DNA from: Anaerolineales bacterium
Lineage (GTDB): Bacteria > Chloroflexota > Anaerolineae > Anaerolineales > UBA11579
DNA: 40,783 nucleotides
Assembly (NCBI GenBank): GCA_016932165.1
Contig: JAFGDK010000005.1
Span: 1-40,783 of the forward strand
Direction of reading: 5' to 3'
Below the pieces are notes generated by a model. It was not told where the DNA came from. It saw only the letters and a list, made by a program, of their open reading frames with translations, and ran no database searches. Shown piece after piece: positions 32,844 through 40,605 of the stretch. Numbering within the stretch: position 1 is the first letter of the stretch; the number at the start of each line of letters is the position of its first letter. The translations under genes were made by a program, and so were the position numbers.

Positions 32844-33401
32844 GTGCCTGAACTCAAAGTTGATCAGATCATTCAACTGCTGCAACTTGAACCGCTCACT
32901 GGTGAAGGCGGGTTATTCCGTCAGAGCTACCGCTCCAGCGATAGCTTGCCGGCTGCCGGCCTCCCGGCGCGTTATTCGCACCCCAAACCGGCAGGCACAG
33001 CTATCTACTATCTGCTCACGGATGATATTGATTCCTTCTCGGCGCTGCACCGCCTTCCAACCGATGAAATTTACCACTTTTACCTCGGAGACCCGGTATT
33101 GCTGACCTTGCTGCTTCCAGATGGAGACAGCAGGCAGGTACTTCTCGGTCAGGATCTCCTGGCTGGCCAGCATGTCCAGTATGTTGTGCCAGCAGGGGTT
33201 TGGCAGGGATCCCGGCTGCTTCCAGGTGGGGCGTTTGCGTTACTCGGTACCACTATGGCGCCCGGCTATACCGATGAAGATTATCAGGCCGGTAACCAGG
33301 CGGCATTGCTGAGGGCTTATCCCGGTCAGGCCGAGGTGATCTACCAACTGACCAGAGTGGAGAAGAAAGATGGAGGAATTCAGCCAAACTCCCCAGTATA
33401 A
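32844..33401 (+). CDS. Cupin-fold DUF985 protein
   Basis: The 185-residue protein has the DUF985 cupin layout: an N-terminal helix, then Y-S-H-P-K-P-A-G-T-A-I-Y-Y-L-L and a metal-site-like region L-H-R-L-P-T-D-E-I-Y-H-F-Y. The later strand is P-A-G-V-W-Q-G-S, and the segment A-P-G-Y-T-D-E-D-Y is characteristic of the family. Biochemical role is not established. The start is a GTG at 32844 with AAGGAG upstream. Its 3' end overlaps the next gene by 32 nt, indicating tight coupling. Confidence 0.88.
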   Translation: MPELKVDQIIQLLQLEPLTGEGGLFRQSYRSSDSLPAAGLPARYSHPKPAGTAIYYLLTDDIDSFSALHRLPTDEIYHFYLGDPVLLTLLLPDGDSRQVLLGQDLLAGQHVQYVVPAGVWQGSRLLPGGAFALLGTTMAPGYTDEDYQAGNQAALLRAYPGQAEVIYQLTRVEKKDGGIQPNSPV

Positions 33402-34155
33402 TTTCAAGGGCAAAGTTGCCCTGGTTACCGGCGGGGGCAGCGGATTGGGCACAACCCTCTCCCAGTCCTTTGCATACGCCGGGGCTAAGGTGGCGGTCAA
33501 TTACCGCAGCAGCGCTGTGTCGGCGGATCAATTGGCGGCGGAGATCAATCAGTCAGGGTATCGTGCGGTTGCCTTCCAGGCAGATGTAACTGATGAAGTC
33601 CAGGTCAATGATATGGTCTCCCGGATCGTAGAACAATTTGGCCGGCTGGATATTCTGGTCAACAATGCCGGTATCTACCCGCTGGCACCCTTTTTGGAGA
33701 TTTCTCCAGAGCAATGGGATCAGGTATTGAATGCCAATCTGCGCAGCACCTTTCTTGTTACCCAGGCTGTATCCCGGCAGATGGTTGCCCAGGGGACGGG
33801 GGGAGCAGTGGTCAATATTGCTTCGATTGAGGGAATACACCCGGCTCCAGGCCACAGTCATTACATTGCTGCTAAAGGCGGGGTGATCATGCTGACCAAA
33901 TCGCTGGCCGCTGAACTCGGCCCGCACGGCATCCGGGTGAACGCTGTCTCACCGGGCTTGATCTGGCGGGAAGGGCTTGATCAGGACTGGCCGGATGGTG
34001 TACACCGTTATCAGCAGGCGGCCCCGCTGAAAAGGCTGGGCTATCCGGAAGATATCGCCGGTGCCTGCCTTTTCCTGGCATCTTCGGCGGCAAGCTGGAT
34101 CACCGGCATCAACCTGGTGGTAGATGGCGGTGTGCTCACCAATCAAATCTACTAG
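33370..34155 (+). CDS. SDR-family oxidoreductase (FabG-like)
   Basis: The 261-residue short-chain dehydrogenase has T-G-G-G-S-G-L-G for cofactor binding, N-N-A-G, catalytic Ser in N-I-A-S-I-E-G, and Tyr/Lys in H-Y-I-A-A-K. The family C-terminus is N-L-V-V-D-G-G. It resembles 3-oxoacyl-ACP reductases and glucose dehydrogenases; the substrate cannot be told. The N-terminal extension before K-V-A-L-V-T-G-G-G is about 15 residues. It starts inside the cupin gene (32-nt overlap) and is followed after 9 nt by the PPK2 gene. Confidence 0.9.
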   Translation: MEEFSQTPQYNFKGKVALVTGGGSGLGTTLSQSFAYAGAKVAVNYRSSAVSADQLAAEINQSGYRAVAFQADVTDEVQVNDMVSRIVEQFGRLDILVNNAGIYPLAPFLEISPEQWDQVLNANLRSTFLVTQAVSRQMVAQGTGGAVVNIASIEGIHPAPGHSHYIAAKGGVIMLTKSLAAELGPHGIRVNAVSPGLIWREGLDQDWPDGVHRYQQAAPLKRLGYPEDIAGACLFLASSAASWITGINLVVDGGVLTNQIY

Positions 34156-34164
34156 GAGTGTGAA

Positions 34165-35043
34165 ATGGATTTCCAAGCTGTAAACAGCCCGTATCTCGTC
34201 CCTTATCAGGGCGGCCAGACCGTCTCAGATTTATCCACCATCCCGCCGGATGGGCAGGGGGGCAAAAAGAAGAACAAATCGGTTCGAAAAGATCTGGTCT
34301 CAGAACTCTATGAGCTTCAGCGCGTGCTGTATGCGGATGACCGCTACAGTGTGTTGCTGATTTTCCAGGCAATGGATGCGGGCGGCAAGGACAGCACCAT
34401 CCGCAGTGTGCTCACCGGGGTCAATCCAGCGGGATTCCAGGTTTATTCTTTTAAGGTGCCCAGCGCTGAAGAGCTGGACCACGATTTTCTTTGGCGCACA
34501 AGCAAACGTCTGCCGGAACGCGGCCGCATTGGAGTCTTCAACCGCAGCTATTACGAAGAGGTGCTGGTGGTGCGCGTCCATACCGGGATTTTGGATGGGC
34601 AGAAGCTGCCTTCCGTACCAGACGATCTGACCGGGTTCTGGCAGGAACGCTATAATTCCATCCTCGATCACGAAGAGCATCTGGCCAAGAACGGGACGAT
34701 TATCCTCAAGTTTTGGCTCAACGTTTCCAAACAGGAACAGAAGAACAGGTTTCTCTCCCGGTTGGATAAGCCGGAGAAGCATTGGAAATTCTCGGTCGGC
34801 GATGTTAAGGAGCGCATGTATTGGGACAGCTATATGCATGCCTATCAGGAGATGATCAACGCCACCTCGCGTCCCTGGGCGCCGTGGTACGCCATCCCGG
34901 CCGATGACAAGCCTTACATGCGCAAGACCGTGGCAGAGCTGATCGTGCAGAATCTGCGCGCCCTGGACATCGCTTACCCCACCGTTGATCCCGAGGAAAA
35001 AGCCCGTTTCGATGAGATGCGCCAGCTCCTGACCGGCGAATAA
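34165..35043 (+). CDS. Polyphosphate kinase 2 family protein
   Basis: PPK2 enzymes transfer phosphate between inorganic polyphosphate and nucleotides. The 292-residue protein shows the Walker A motif M-D-A-G-G-K-D-S-T and the conserved R-S-V-L-T-G-V-N-P-A-G and F-L-W-R motifs. The Walker B/lid region is G-V-F-N-R-S-Y-Y-E-E-V-L-V-V-R-V-H, and P-W-Y-A-I-P-A-D-D-K lies near the C-terminus. Length fits one-domain PPK2 of class I or III; whether it prefers AMP, ADP or GDP cannot be read off. It follows the SDR gene by 9 nt and precedes a kinase-like gene by 30 nt. Confidence 0.94.
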   Translation: MDFQAVNSPYLVPYQGGQTVSDLSTIPPDGQGGKKKNKSVRKDLVSELYELQRVLYADDRYSVLLIFQAMDAGGKDSTIRSVLTGVNPAGFQVYSFKVPSAEELDHDFLWRTSKRLPERGRIGVFNRSYYEEVLVVRVHTGILDGQKLPSVPDDLTGFWQERYNSILDHEEHLAKNGTIILKFWLNVSKQEQKNRFLSRLDKPEKHWKFSVGDVKERMYWDSYMHAYQEMINATSRPWAPWYAIPADDKPYMRKTVAELIVQNLRALDIAYPTVDPEEKARFDEMRQLLTGE

Positions 35044-35073
35044 ACAATCACCAAAGATTAAATGGAGAATACC

Positions 35074-35703
35074 ATGCCCAAGATGGTCCCCAAGGTCATT
35101 TTGGAGGGCACCCGCCTGACCCACAAAACAGACCTGGCCTTTCAATTAAATGAGCACCCCCGGATTGTAGGACCGAGGAAATATCGATACCATTCCCCCC
35201 TGATCTCTGGCGAGTGGTGCGCCTTTTCCAACTTCCCCTGGGGGCATGGGCTGATTAACTTCACGCCCGAACAGGAAGCGCTGGCGATGGAAACTTACCA
35301 TACCTGGGCTCGGCTGTTCGAGCTCCAACGCTACTACTCCTGGATTGTGGACCGCTTCCATATCTCCACCCGCTTATATCAGCAGATGGCCCACGGCAAG
35401 GACTATGATTTCACCTGGCTGGAGCAGCGGCTTAAGCCTTTGGGATTTCGGATTGTGCTTTGCACCCGTGAAGAAGCAACCTTTGAGGCTGCCAAAGCCG
35501 AACGGCTGAAGGTGTCTGGTAATCCCTCCCAGTATGATCACCTGAGCATCTTCATCAAAGAACAGGAGAACATCCGCCGCCTGGTAGCCGAATCAATCCT
35601 GCCGGTATTTGAGGTCGATGTCAGCGATGACGATGTCGGCCGCGCCGCCGGCGATGTGGCAGATTGGTTGGAGCAGACCGGCGGCTTGTATATCGAGGAG
35701 TGA
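35074..35703 (+). CDS. Thymidylate-kinase-like P-loop protein with degenerate Walker A
   Basis: The protein, about 209 residues, looks like a nucleoside monophosphate kinase fold. It starts with V-I-L-E-G-T-R-L-T-H-K-T, where a normal P-loop would read G-x4-G-K-T, so the last Gly is His. A later W-I-V-D-R-F-H-I-S-T corresponds to the D-R-Y/F/H motif of dTMP kinases. It may be a divergent kinase or a nucleotide-binding protein that lost activity. The ATG at 35074 has GGAG 6 nt upstream; the ATG at 35062 has none. It ends the run with PPK2. Confidence 0.65.
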   Translation: MPKMVPKVILEGTRLTHKTDLAFQLNEHPRIVGPRKYRYHSPLISGEWCAFSNFPWGHGLINFTPEQEALAMETYHTWARLFELQRYYSWIVDRFHISTRLYQQMAHGKDYDFTWLEQRLKPLGFRIVLCTREEATFEAAKAERLKVSGNPSQYDHLSIFIKEQENIRRLVAESILPVFEVDVSDDDVGRAAGDVADWLEQTGGLYIEE

Positions 35704-35778
35704 ACATGAGTTGACCTTGATTTGGTGTATAATCCAGTCAAGCTATTCAACAAATGATTTTAAAAAGGAGAAGATGCG

Positions 35779-36141
35779 ATGGATTGGTGGTTAGTATTAC
35801 TTATTTTTATCCTTCTCGTCCTGCTCGTTTGGTGGCTGCTCTCTCGCCAAACTGAAGAGAAGGCCCCGACTGAAAAGGCACAAACATCCGAAGCGGATGA
35901 CCTCACCAAGATCGAAGGGATCGGCCCCAAAGTGCAGGGACTCCTGAATGAGGCCGGGATTTTCACCTTTGCCCAGCTTGCTGGTAAGACCCATGAAGAA
36001 CTGGATGCCATCCTCGACGCAGCTGGTTCGATCTACAAAGCGATGGACGAAACTTCCTGGCCTAGGCAGGCCAAGCTGGCGGCAGATGGTAAATGGGAAG
36101 AGCTAGATAAGCTGCAGGATGAATTGGTCGGCGGACGATAG
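35779..36141 (+). CDS. Membrane-anchored helix-hairpin-helix protein
   Basis: The 120-residue protein has one N-terminal membrane segment (W-L-V-L-L-I-F-I-L-L-V-L-L-V-W-W), an acidic linker and a helix-hairpin-helix domain beginning D-D-L-T-K-I-E-G-I-G-P-K. This is the motif found in DUF4332-like and L21-associated HhH proteins, usually involved in nucleic-acid or protein contacts. Function is unknown. AAAAGGAGAAG precedes the ATG. A TATAAT at 35728-35733 may be its promoter. It is followed by a strong terminator, so it is probably transcribed alone. Confidence 0.82.
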   Translation: MDWWLVLLIFILLVLLVWWLLSRQTEEKAPTEKAQTSEADDLTKIEGIGPKVQGLLNEAGIFTFAQLAGKTHEELDAILDAAGSIYKAMDETSWPRQAKLAADGKWEELDKLQDELVGGR

Positions 36142-36160
36142 CCATACCGTAAATGCGTCA

Positions 36161-36195
36161 CAGCCCCTGTGTTATGGCAGGGGCTGTTTGTTTTT
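36161..36195 (+). terminator. Intrinsic terminator after the HhH gene
   Basis: CAGCCCCTG (36161-36169) and CAGGGGCTG (36178-36186) form a perfect 9-bp stem with an 8-nt loop, followed by TTTGTTTTT. It separates the HhH gene from the convergent NYN gene. Confidence 0.9.
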
Positions 36196-36244
36196 AGATT
36201 GACTTTACAAGCTAAGCAACCCCCTTCACCAGGATTCTTGATTT

Positions 36245-36709
36245 TTACTCATCCCCGGCGCCGAACATATCCAGCCATTCATCCACTTCATCTTCGCTGA
36301 TCGGTGGGCTCTCTCTGTTTTTATCAACCGCGGGGCCGGCGGCCAGCTCGCGGCTGAATTCTTCAGATTCGATCACTCTAGCCCGGGCGCGTTTGGCTGC
36401 ATTCTGAACCTGCCGGTCGGAGCTGACCACCGTCCAGTTGGCAGCAGCATTTCCCAAACGTTTGAGGTGCCGGGAAATGGCTTGATCAGCAGTTTCACCG
36501 GAGCGTACGAACCGGGCGGTAACACGTCCATGCACGCTGGCTCTGGCATGTCCGGTAGCAGAGCGGTCGAAGTAGATTTCGGCATCCTTTCCTGTTTGCT
36601 GGCAGTAGATCAGGAGTCTCTCGATCAGCTCGCGTTCATCGTCCACGTCGTCCAGTTGCAAGCCTGGGATCTTCCCAATCAGGTTATGTCCATCAATCAA
36701 GTACGGCAT
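36245..36709 (-). CDS. NYN-domain (YacP/Rae1-like) ribonuclease
   Basis: The 154-residue protein has the PIN-like NYN fold. It begins with Y-L-I-D-G-H-N-L, followed by an acidic cluster (D-D-V-D-D-E-R-E-L), I-Y-F-D-R, E-T-A-D-Q-A-I and V-V-S-S-D-R. These acidic positions form the metal site of NYN nucleases. Relatives include Rae1, a ribosome-associated mRNA endonuclease in Bacillus. The C-terminus is an acidic helical tail (E-D-E-V-D-E-W-L-D-M-F). It is oriented opposite to its neighbours and appears monocistronic. Confidence 0.87.
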   Translation of the reverse strand: MPYLIDGHNLIGKIPGLQLDDVDDERELIERLLIYCQQTGKDAEIYFDRSATGHARASVHGRVTARFVRSGETADQAISRHLKRLGNAAANWTVVSSDRQVQNAAKRARARVIESEEFSRELAAGPAVDKNRESPPISEDEVDEWLDMFGAGDE

Positions 36710-36826
36710 GTTTGAATTCTAGTCAACTTTGAGGTGCTGTCAACAAAGTTGTCTGCTGGATGTCAGTTTCCCCAGTTTATGATATATTGAATTATCAAGC
36801 TAAATGTATTCACCTGGAACCCAAGC

Positions 36827-37363
36827 ATGCAAAATTTTCGAAGGATTGTTTACTTTTTACTTCTCAATGTGCTGGTCTCGGCGGTGACAGTGTGGGTGGT
36901 GGTGACGATCATCTTCCGCAACCAGGCGGTCCAGCCCGCAGCCACATTGCCCGCCCTGGCCTCTCTGCCGGAGGAACAAACCGGGGAAATCCTGGTCACC
37001 GAGCCGTCCACATTCCAGGATTCATCAGATAACGATGTCCTTGATGTCATCCCCGATCTTTTAGAGATCGAGAGTATATTGGGAAGCGGTGAACTGGAGA
37101 CAGAGCGCGTCTTGATCAAGCATATTGGCGAGACAGAAGTATCCCTGGTGGGCTGGCAGCTGCAGGACGAAGATGGAAACGCTTACAGTTTCCCGGCCCT
37201 GACCATGTTCCAGGGAGGTGCAGTCACCCTCTATACCCGCAGGGGAACCAGTACGGTGGTGGAACTCTACTGGGGGCAGGATCAGCCAGTCTGGCAGTCT
37301 GGCGAACGGGCTTACCTGCTTGATCCGGATGCCGAAATCCAGGCAGTATATACGGTACCCTAG
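36827..37363 (+). CDS. Membrane-anchored lamin-tail-domain protein
   Basis: The 178-residue protein has an N-terminal membrane anchor (about residues 8-30), a Pro/Ala/Glu-rich linker and a C-terminal lamin-tail (LTD) domain. The domain is recognised by V-L-I-K-H-I-G, S-L-V-G-W-Q-L-Q-D-E-D-G-N, Y-S-F-P, and L-Y-W-G-Q-D-Q-P-V-W, followed by A-Y-L-L-D-P. LTD domains in bacteria are extracellular Ig-like modules, often attached to secreted or membrane enzymes; the role here is unknown. The DUF1992 gene begins 8 nt after its stop, so the two are probably co-transcribed. Confidence 0.82.
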   Translation: MQNFRRIVYFLLLNVLVSAVTVWVVVTIIFRNQAVQPAATLPALASLPEEQTGEILVTEPSTFQDSSDNDVLDVIPDLLEIESILGSGELETERVLIKHIGETEVSLVGWQLQDEDGNAYSFPALTMFQGGAVTLYTRRGTSTVVELYWGQDQPVWQSGERAYLLDPDAEIQAVYTVP

Positions 37364-37371
37364 GGTTGTGT

Positions 37372-37815
37372 ATGGCCAATTTTGACCGCGCAATCGAAAC
37401 AATCATCCAAAATGCCATTGCCCGCGGCGAGTTTGATAACCTCCCTGGAAAAGGAAAACCGCTCAATCTGCAGGAGAACCGGTTTGTCGATCAGGACTGG
37501 CGGCTGGCATTCTCTCTCCTGGAGCAGCATGGCTTTGCACTCCCCTGGATGGAAGACCGCAAACATATTGAAGAAACCCTCACCCGTGCAAAGGAAAACC
37601 TGCAGCGCACCTGGCGCTGGCGGAGTTCAATTCCAGAGGGAGATAAGTTGGCAGAGGATGAGTGGCAGCAAGCCGTCTTGAAATTCAAAGGGACTGTTGC
37701 AGCCCTCAACAAACAGATCGATGCCTACCACCTGGCGATCCCGGCAGATGTCTTCTACCGGCCGCGCATTAATCTTGAAAGAGAACTCGATGGGGTCAAA
37801 AGCGAGAAAGACTAG
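37372..37815 (+). CDS. DUF1992 (DnaJC28-like conserved domain) protein
   Basis: The protein, about 147 residues, contains the DUF1992 domain: an N-terminal helix ending in A-I-A-R-G-E-F-D-N-L-P-G-K-G-K-P-L, then helical sequence with R-W-R-S and A-I-P-A. The domain also occurs in DnaJC28-type proteins, but there is no J domain here, and the function is not known. The start is the ATG at 37372; the frame extends two codons further to a TTG. It lies 8 nt after the lamin-tail gene, with dnaX 140 nt downstream. Confidence 0.88.
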   Translation: MANFDRAIETIIQNAIARGEFDNLPGKGKPLNLQENRFVDQDWRLAFSLLEQHGFALPWMEDRKHIEETLTRAKENLQRTWRWRSSIPEGDKLAEDEWQQAVLKFKGTVAALNKQIDAYHLAIPADVFYRPRINLERELDGVKSEKD

Positions 37816-37955
37816 CACATCCCTCCATCATCTGCTTTTCTTGCCAAGACCATCACCCTCTGATAGACTTATCTTAAATCCCCAGTCAATGAAGAATATC
37901 AATAAATTGGGGCAGATCAACTGTCAACTGACTAAGACCTACTGGTAACCTAAAT

Positions 37956-39551
37956 ATGTCTCAAGCCTTCTATCGAAAATGGCGTCCCCAAAAGTGGGAC
38001 CAGGTTGTCGGGCAGCAGCATATTGTCCAGCCGCTGCGCAATGCAATCACTTCAGGCAAGCAGGGCCACGCCTATCTGTTTGCCGGTCCGCGCGGCACCG
38101 GCAAGACCACTGTCGCCCGGCTTTTGGCAAAAGCAGTAAATTGTCTGGCGGAAGACCTGGCAGCCCGGCCCTGTGATCAATGCGCCCACTGCAAAGCGCT
38201 GGCAGCCGGCACATTCCTTGATCTGATCGAGATCGATGCGGCTTCCAACACCAGTGTGGAGGATGTGCGCGATCTGCGCGATAAGATTAACTTCTCCCCC
38301 AACCTGGGGCGTTACAAAGTCTATCTGATTGATGAAGTTCACATGCTTTCCACGGCGGCTTTCAATGCCTTGCTCAAGACACTTGAAGAACCGCCCCCGC
38401 ACGCCATTTTCATCCTCGCCACCACTGAGATCCATAAAATTCCAGCCACGGTGCTTTCCCGCTGCCAGCGGTATGAGTTCCGCCGGATACCGGTGGTAGA
38501 GATTGTCTCCCACCTGCGGGAGATGGCAGAAAGGGAGGGGTTGACGGTCAGCGCTGAGGTGTTGCAGTTGGTCGCCCGCCAAGCAACCGGCAGCCTGCGG
38601 GACGCGGTCTCGCTGCTGGATCAGCTCTCTGCCCTGGGCAGCGAGATTGAACTGGAAGCGGCTCAGGCAGTCCTGGGGACGGCCACCAGCCAGGCCGTGA
38701 TTGACCTGACTGAGGCAGTGCTGGAAAGAGATGCTTCCCGCGGGCTGGATATCGTGCATGCCAGCCTGGATGCCGGCTCTGATCCGCGGCAGTTTGCCCG
38801 TCAGATTGTAGAGTATCTACGCGGGGTGATGCTGGTGCGCAGCGGGAATGCCGAGTTGGTTGATGCAGTTGCCGAGACACGCCAGCACATGGCGCGGCAT
38901 GCTCAAGGGTTCCGCCGGGGCGATGATTTGCTGCATGTGGTCCGTTCATTTAACGATGCCGCCACAGAACGGCGCGGCAACTGGCAGCCCTCCCTGCCGC
39001 TGGAACTGGCGCTCCTGGAGGCCATGTCTGCCCCGCAAACCGCTGTATCTTCCGGGCCGGCGCCGCTGCAAAGCAGCCCTGCCTCCGGGAAGCCGATGGA
39101 GCGAAAGCAACCGCCGCCTTCCGCAAAGCCTGAAACCAGCCCGGCGAAATCAGACGCACCGGAGACCGGAAGCGAGGTGATCAGCGCTCATTGGAGCCAG
39201 ATCGTGCGCCTGGTGAAGGAGCACAGCCCGAATACCACCGGTCTGCTCAACCCCCGCACCTGCCAGTACACCTGGGAGAATGGCGTGCTAAAACTTTACT
39301 TCAGCTCCCCGTTATTAAAGGACAAAATGGAGCAAGAAAACCACATGAATGCACTCAAACATGCCGCCAAACAAGTGCTGAAAGAAATCGTGGATGTAGA
39401 GTGTTTCGTTTCGGGCAGCGGGGGAGGGCTTCCTCCTGAGATCGACAGCGGCGGGCGTGTGGCTGCTGCCATGCGGCTGGGCGGGCAGATCGTGGATATC
39501 AATGAACTTGCCGGCCGGGATGCCGACCAAACCGAAAAGGGGAATAGTTAA
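37956..39551 (+). CDS. dnaX: DNA polymerase III subunit gamma/tau
   Basis: The 531-residue clamp-loader ATPase has R-K-W-R-P near the N-terminus, Walker A G-P-R-G-T-G-K-T-T (about residues 44-52), four zinc cysteines (C-L-A-E...C-D-Q-C-A-H-C), and Walker B/DEAH-like L-I-D-E-V-H. The sensor I region is A-T-T-E and the S-R-C arginine finger is in V-L-S-R-C-Q-R-Y. A Pro/Ser-rich linker leads to a C-terminal tau-like domain of about 120 residues. Only one frame is seen; I found no obvious slippery A-run for programmed frameshifting. It is coupled to recR by TAATG. The ybaB-type gene that often lies between dnaX and recR is absent. Confidence 0.96.
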   Translation: MSQAFYRKWRPQKWDQVVGQQHIVQPLRNAITSGKQGHAYLFAGPRGTGKTTVARLLAKAVNCLAEDLAARPCDQCAHCKALAAGTFLDLIEIDAASNTSVEDVRDLRDKINFSPNLGRYKVYLIDEVHMLSTAAFNALLKTLEEPPPHAIFILATTEIHKIPATVLSRCQRYEFRRIPVVEIVSHLREMAEREGLTVSAEVLQLVARQATGSLRDAVSLLDQLSALGSEIELEAAQAVLGTATSQAVIDLTEAVLERDASRGLDIVHASLDAGSDPRQFARQIVEYLRGVMLVRSGNAELVDAVAETRQHMARHAQGFRRGDDLLHVVRSFNDAATERRGNWQPSLPLELALLEAMSAPQTAVSSGPAPLQSSPASGKPMERKQPPPSAKPETSPAKSDAPETGSEVISAHWSQIVRLVKEHSPNTTGLLNPRTCQYTWENGVLKLYFSSPLLKDKMEQENHMNALKHAAKQVLKEIVDVECFVSGSGGGLPPEIDSGGRVAAAMRLGGQIVDINELAGRDADQTEKGNS

Positions 39552-40162
39552 TGCTCATCCCCGAACCGGTACAAAGTTTAATCGATGCCTTTTCCCGCCT
39601 GCCGGGAGTGGGTCCCAAAACCGCCTCTCGCCTCACTTTCTATCTGCTGCGCGGCGACGAAACTCTCTCTGTAGAACTGGCCAATGCGCTGGCCGGTCTT
39701 AAAGAAAATACCGGATACTGCCAGCAGTGCTGGAACATTACCACTGCAGACCGAACCCTGTGCGAAATCTGCAGCCACCCCCAGCGAGACCCAGCGCAGA
39801 TCTGCGTGGTGGAAGAGCCGCTGGATGTGCTTGCCCTGGAACGCACCGGGGGATTCCAGGGACATTATCATGTGCTGCATGGGGCGCTCTCTCCGATTGA
39901 GGGGGTCGGCCCAGAGGATCTTAAGATCGCCGAACTGGTGGCCCGGTTGAAGGTTGGCGCGGTCAAAGAAATCATCATCGCCACCAACCCCAGCATGGAA
40001 GGGGACGCCACTGCCATGTACCTGCAGCAGCAGCTTGCCAATCGCGGCGTGCGGGTCACGCGCCTGGCGCGCGGTCTGCCTGTCGGCGGTGATCTGGAAT
40101 ACGCTGACCAGAACACCCTGCTGCGCGCCCTGGCCGGCCGCCAGGAGATGGATCAGGAATAG
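39551..40162 (+). CDS. recR: Recombination mediator protein RecR
   Basis: RecR works with RecO and RecF to load RecA at gaps. The 203-residue protein has the N-terminal helix-hairpin-helix L-P-G-V-G-P-K-T-A-S-R, the four-Cys zinc finger (C-Q-Q-C...C-E-I-C), and a Toprim domain starting I-C-V-V-E-E-P-L-D-V with G-H-Y-H-V-L-H-G-A-L-S-P. It ends L-R-A-L-A-G-R. Length is typical (about 200). The ATG overlaps the dnaX stop by one nucleotide (TAATG). Confidence 0.97.
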   Translation: MLIPEPVQSLIDAFSRLPGVGPKTASRLTFYLLRGDETLSVELANALAGLKENTGYCQQCWNITTADRTLCEICSHPQRDPAQICVVEEPLDVLALERTGGFQGHYHVLHGALSPIEGVGPEDLKIAELVARLKVGAVKEIIIATNPSMEGDATAMYLQQQLANRGVRVTRLARGLPVGGDLEYADQNTLLRALAGRQEMDQE

Positions 40163-40270
40163 TTGCCGCTAAAAAGCTGTCAAAACAGGAACCTTCCTGC
40201 TTCGCACCGGTATTTACCACCCGCCTGCCGCCATCCGAAAATTGATTGTAAAACTCGTAAATTTAACCCC

Positions 40271-40298
40271 TTGACGGAAACCTTGTTCGCGGTATACT
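40271..40298 (+). promoter_or_regulatory. rRNA promoter P1
   Basis: TTGACG (40271-40276) and TATACT (40293-40298) are spaced 16 nt apart, with A/T-rich sequence upstream (GTAAAACTCGTAAATTTAA) that could serve as an UP element. It lies about 300 nt before the 16S gene. Confidence 0.8.
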
Positions 40299-40371
40299 TA
40301 ACAGGCTAGAACGATCTCGCACAACATACCCTGCAGATCTCTAACAATCGAGCTTGGAAGAACACCAAAAC

Positions 40372-40410
40372 CCGATGTCCAGCGAAAGATCGAGGCATCG
40401 GATTTTATTC
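40372..40410 (+). other. Inverted repeat between the two rRNA promoters
   Basis: CCGATG (40372-40377) and CATCGG (40396-40401) can pair, with a small inner CGA/TCG stem, followed by GATTTTATT. It could be a weak pausing hairpin in transcripts from P1; the stem is short and the assignment uncertain. Confidence 0.35.
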
Positions 40411-40421
40411 TCTCCAATCCC

Positions 40422-40450
40422 TTGACAGGGGTAGGGGAGACTGGTAGAAT
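40422..40450 (+). promoter_or_regulatory. rRNA promoter P2
   Basis: A consensus TTGACA (40422-40427) is followed after exactly 17 nt by TAGAAT (40445-40450). It is the better of the two tandem promoters and lies about 150 nt before the 16S start. Confidence 0.85.
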
Positions 40451-40496
40451 TCTGCCCGCTGTTTTCAACCAGAACAGCACATACAAGAAGCTCGCA

Positions 40497-40510
40497 GCAC
40501 CTTAACAATT
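40497..40510 (+). promoter_or_regulatory. BoxA-like antitermination element in the rRNA leader
   Basis: GCACCTTAACAATT resembles the E. coli rrn leader boxA region (GCTCTTTAACAATT) and stands about 47 nt after P2, where Nus-factor antitermination signals are expected. Confidence 0.5.
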
Positions 40511-40552
40511 GAAAAGTGACAGCAAAGTCAATTCTAGATCTTGTGCTAATCG

Positions 40553-40605
40553 CCGTAGTTTCAAAAAACTTACACATCTTCGGATGTGCGAAATTTTTTC
40601 TACGG
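40553..40605 (+). other. Leader hairpin with UUCG tetraloop next to the 16S 5' end
   Basis: CCGTAG (40553-40558) pairs with CTACGG (40600-40605), an A run pairs with a T run inside it, and the tip is CACATC-TTCG-GATGTG (40573-40588), a classic stable tetraloop. The right arm reaches into the presumed first nucleotides of 16S rRNA, suggesting a role in folding or RNase processing of the precursor. Confidence 0.65.

Noticed and set aside
37956..39551. Programmed frameshift producing a short gamma form of DnaX
   Set aside because: No A/T-rich slippery heptamer with downstream hairpin was recognisable in the expected region after the ATPase domains.
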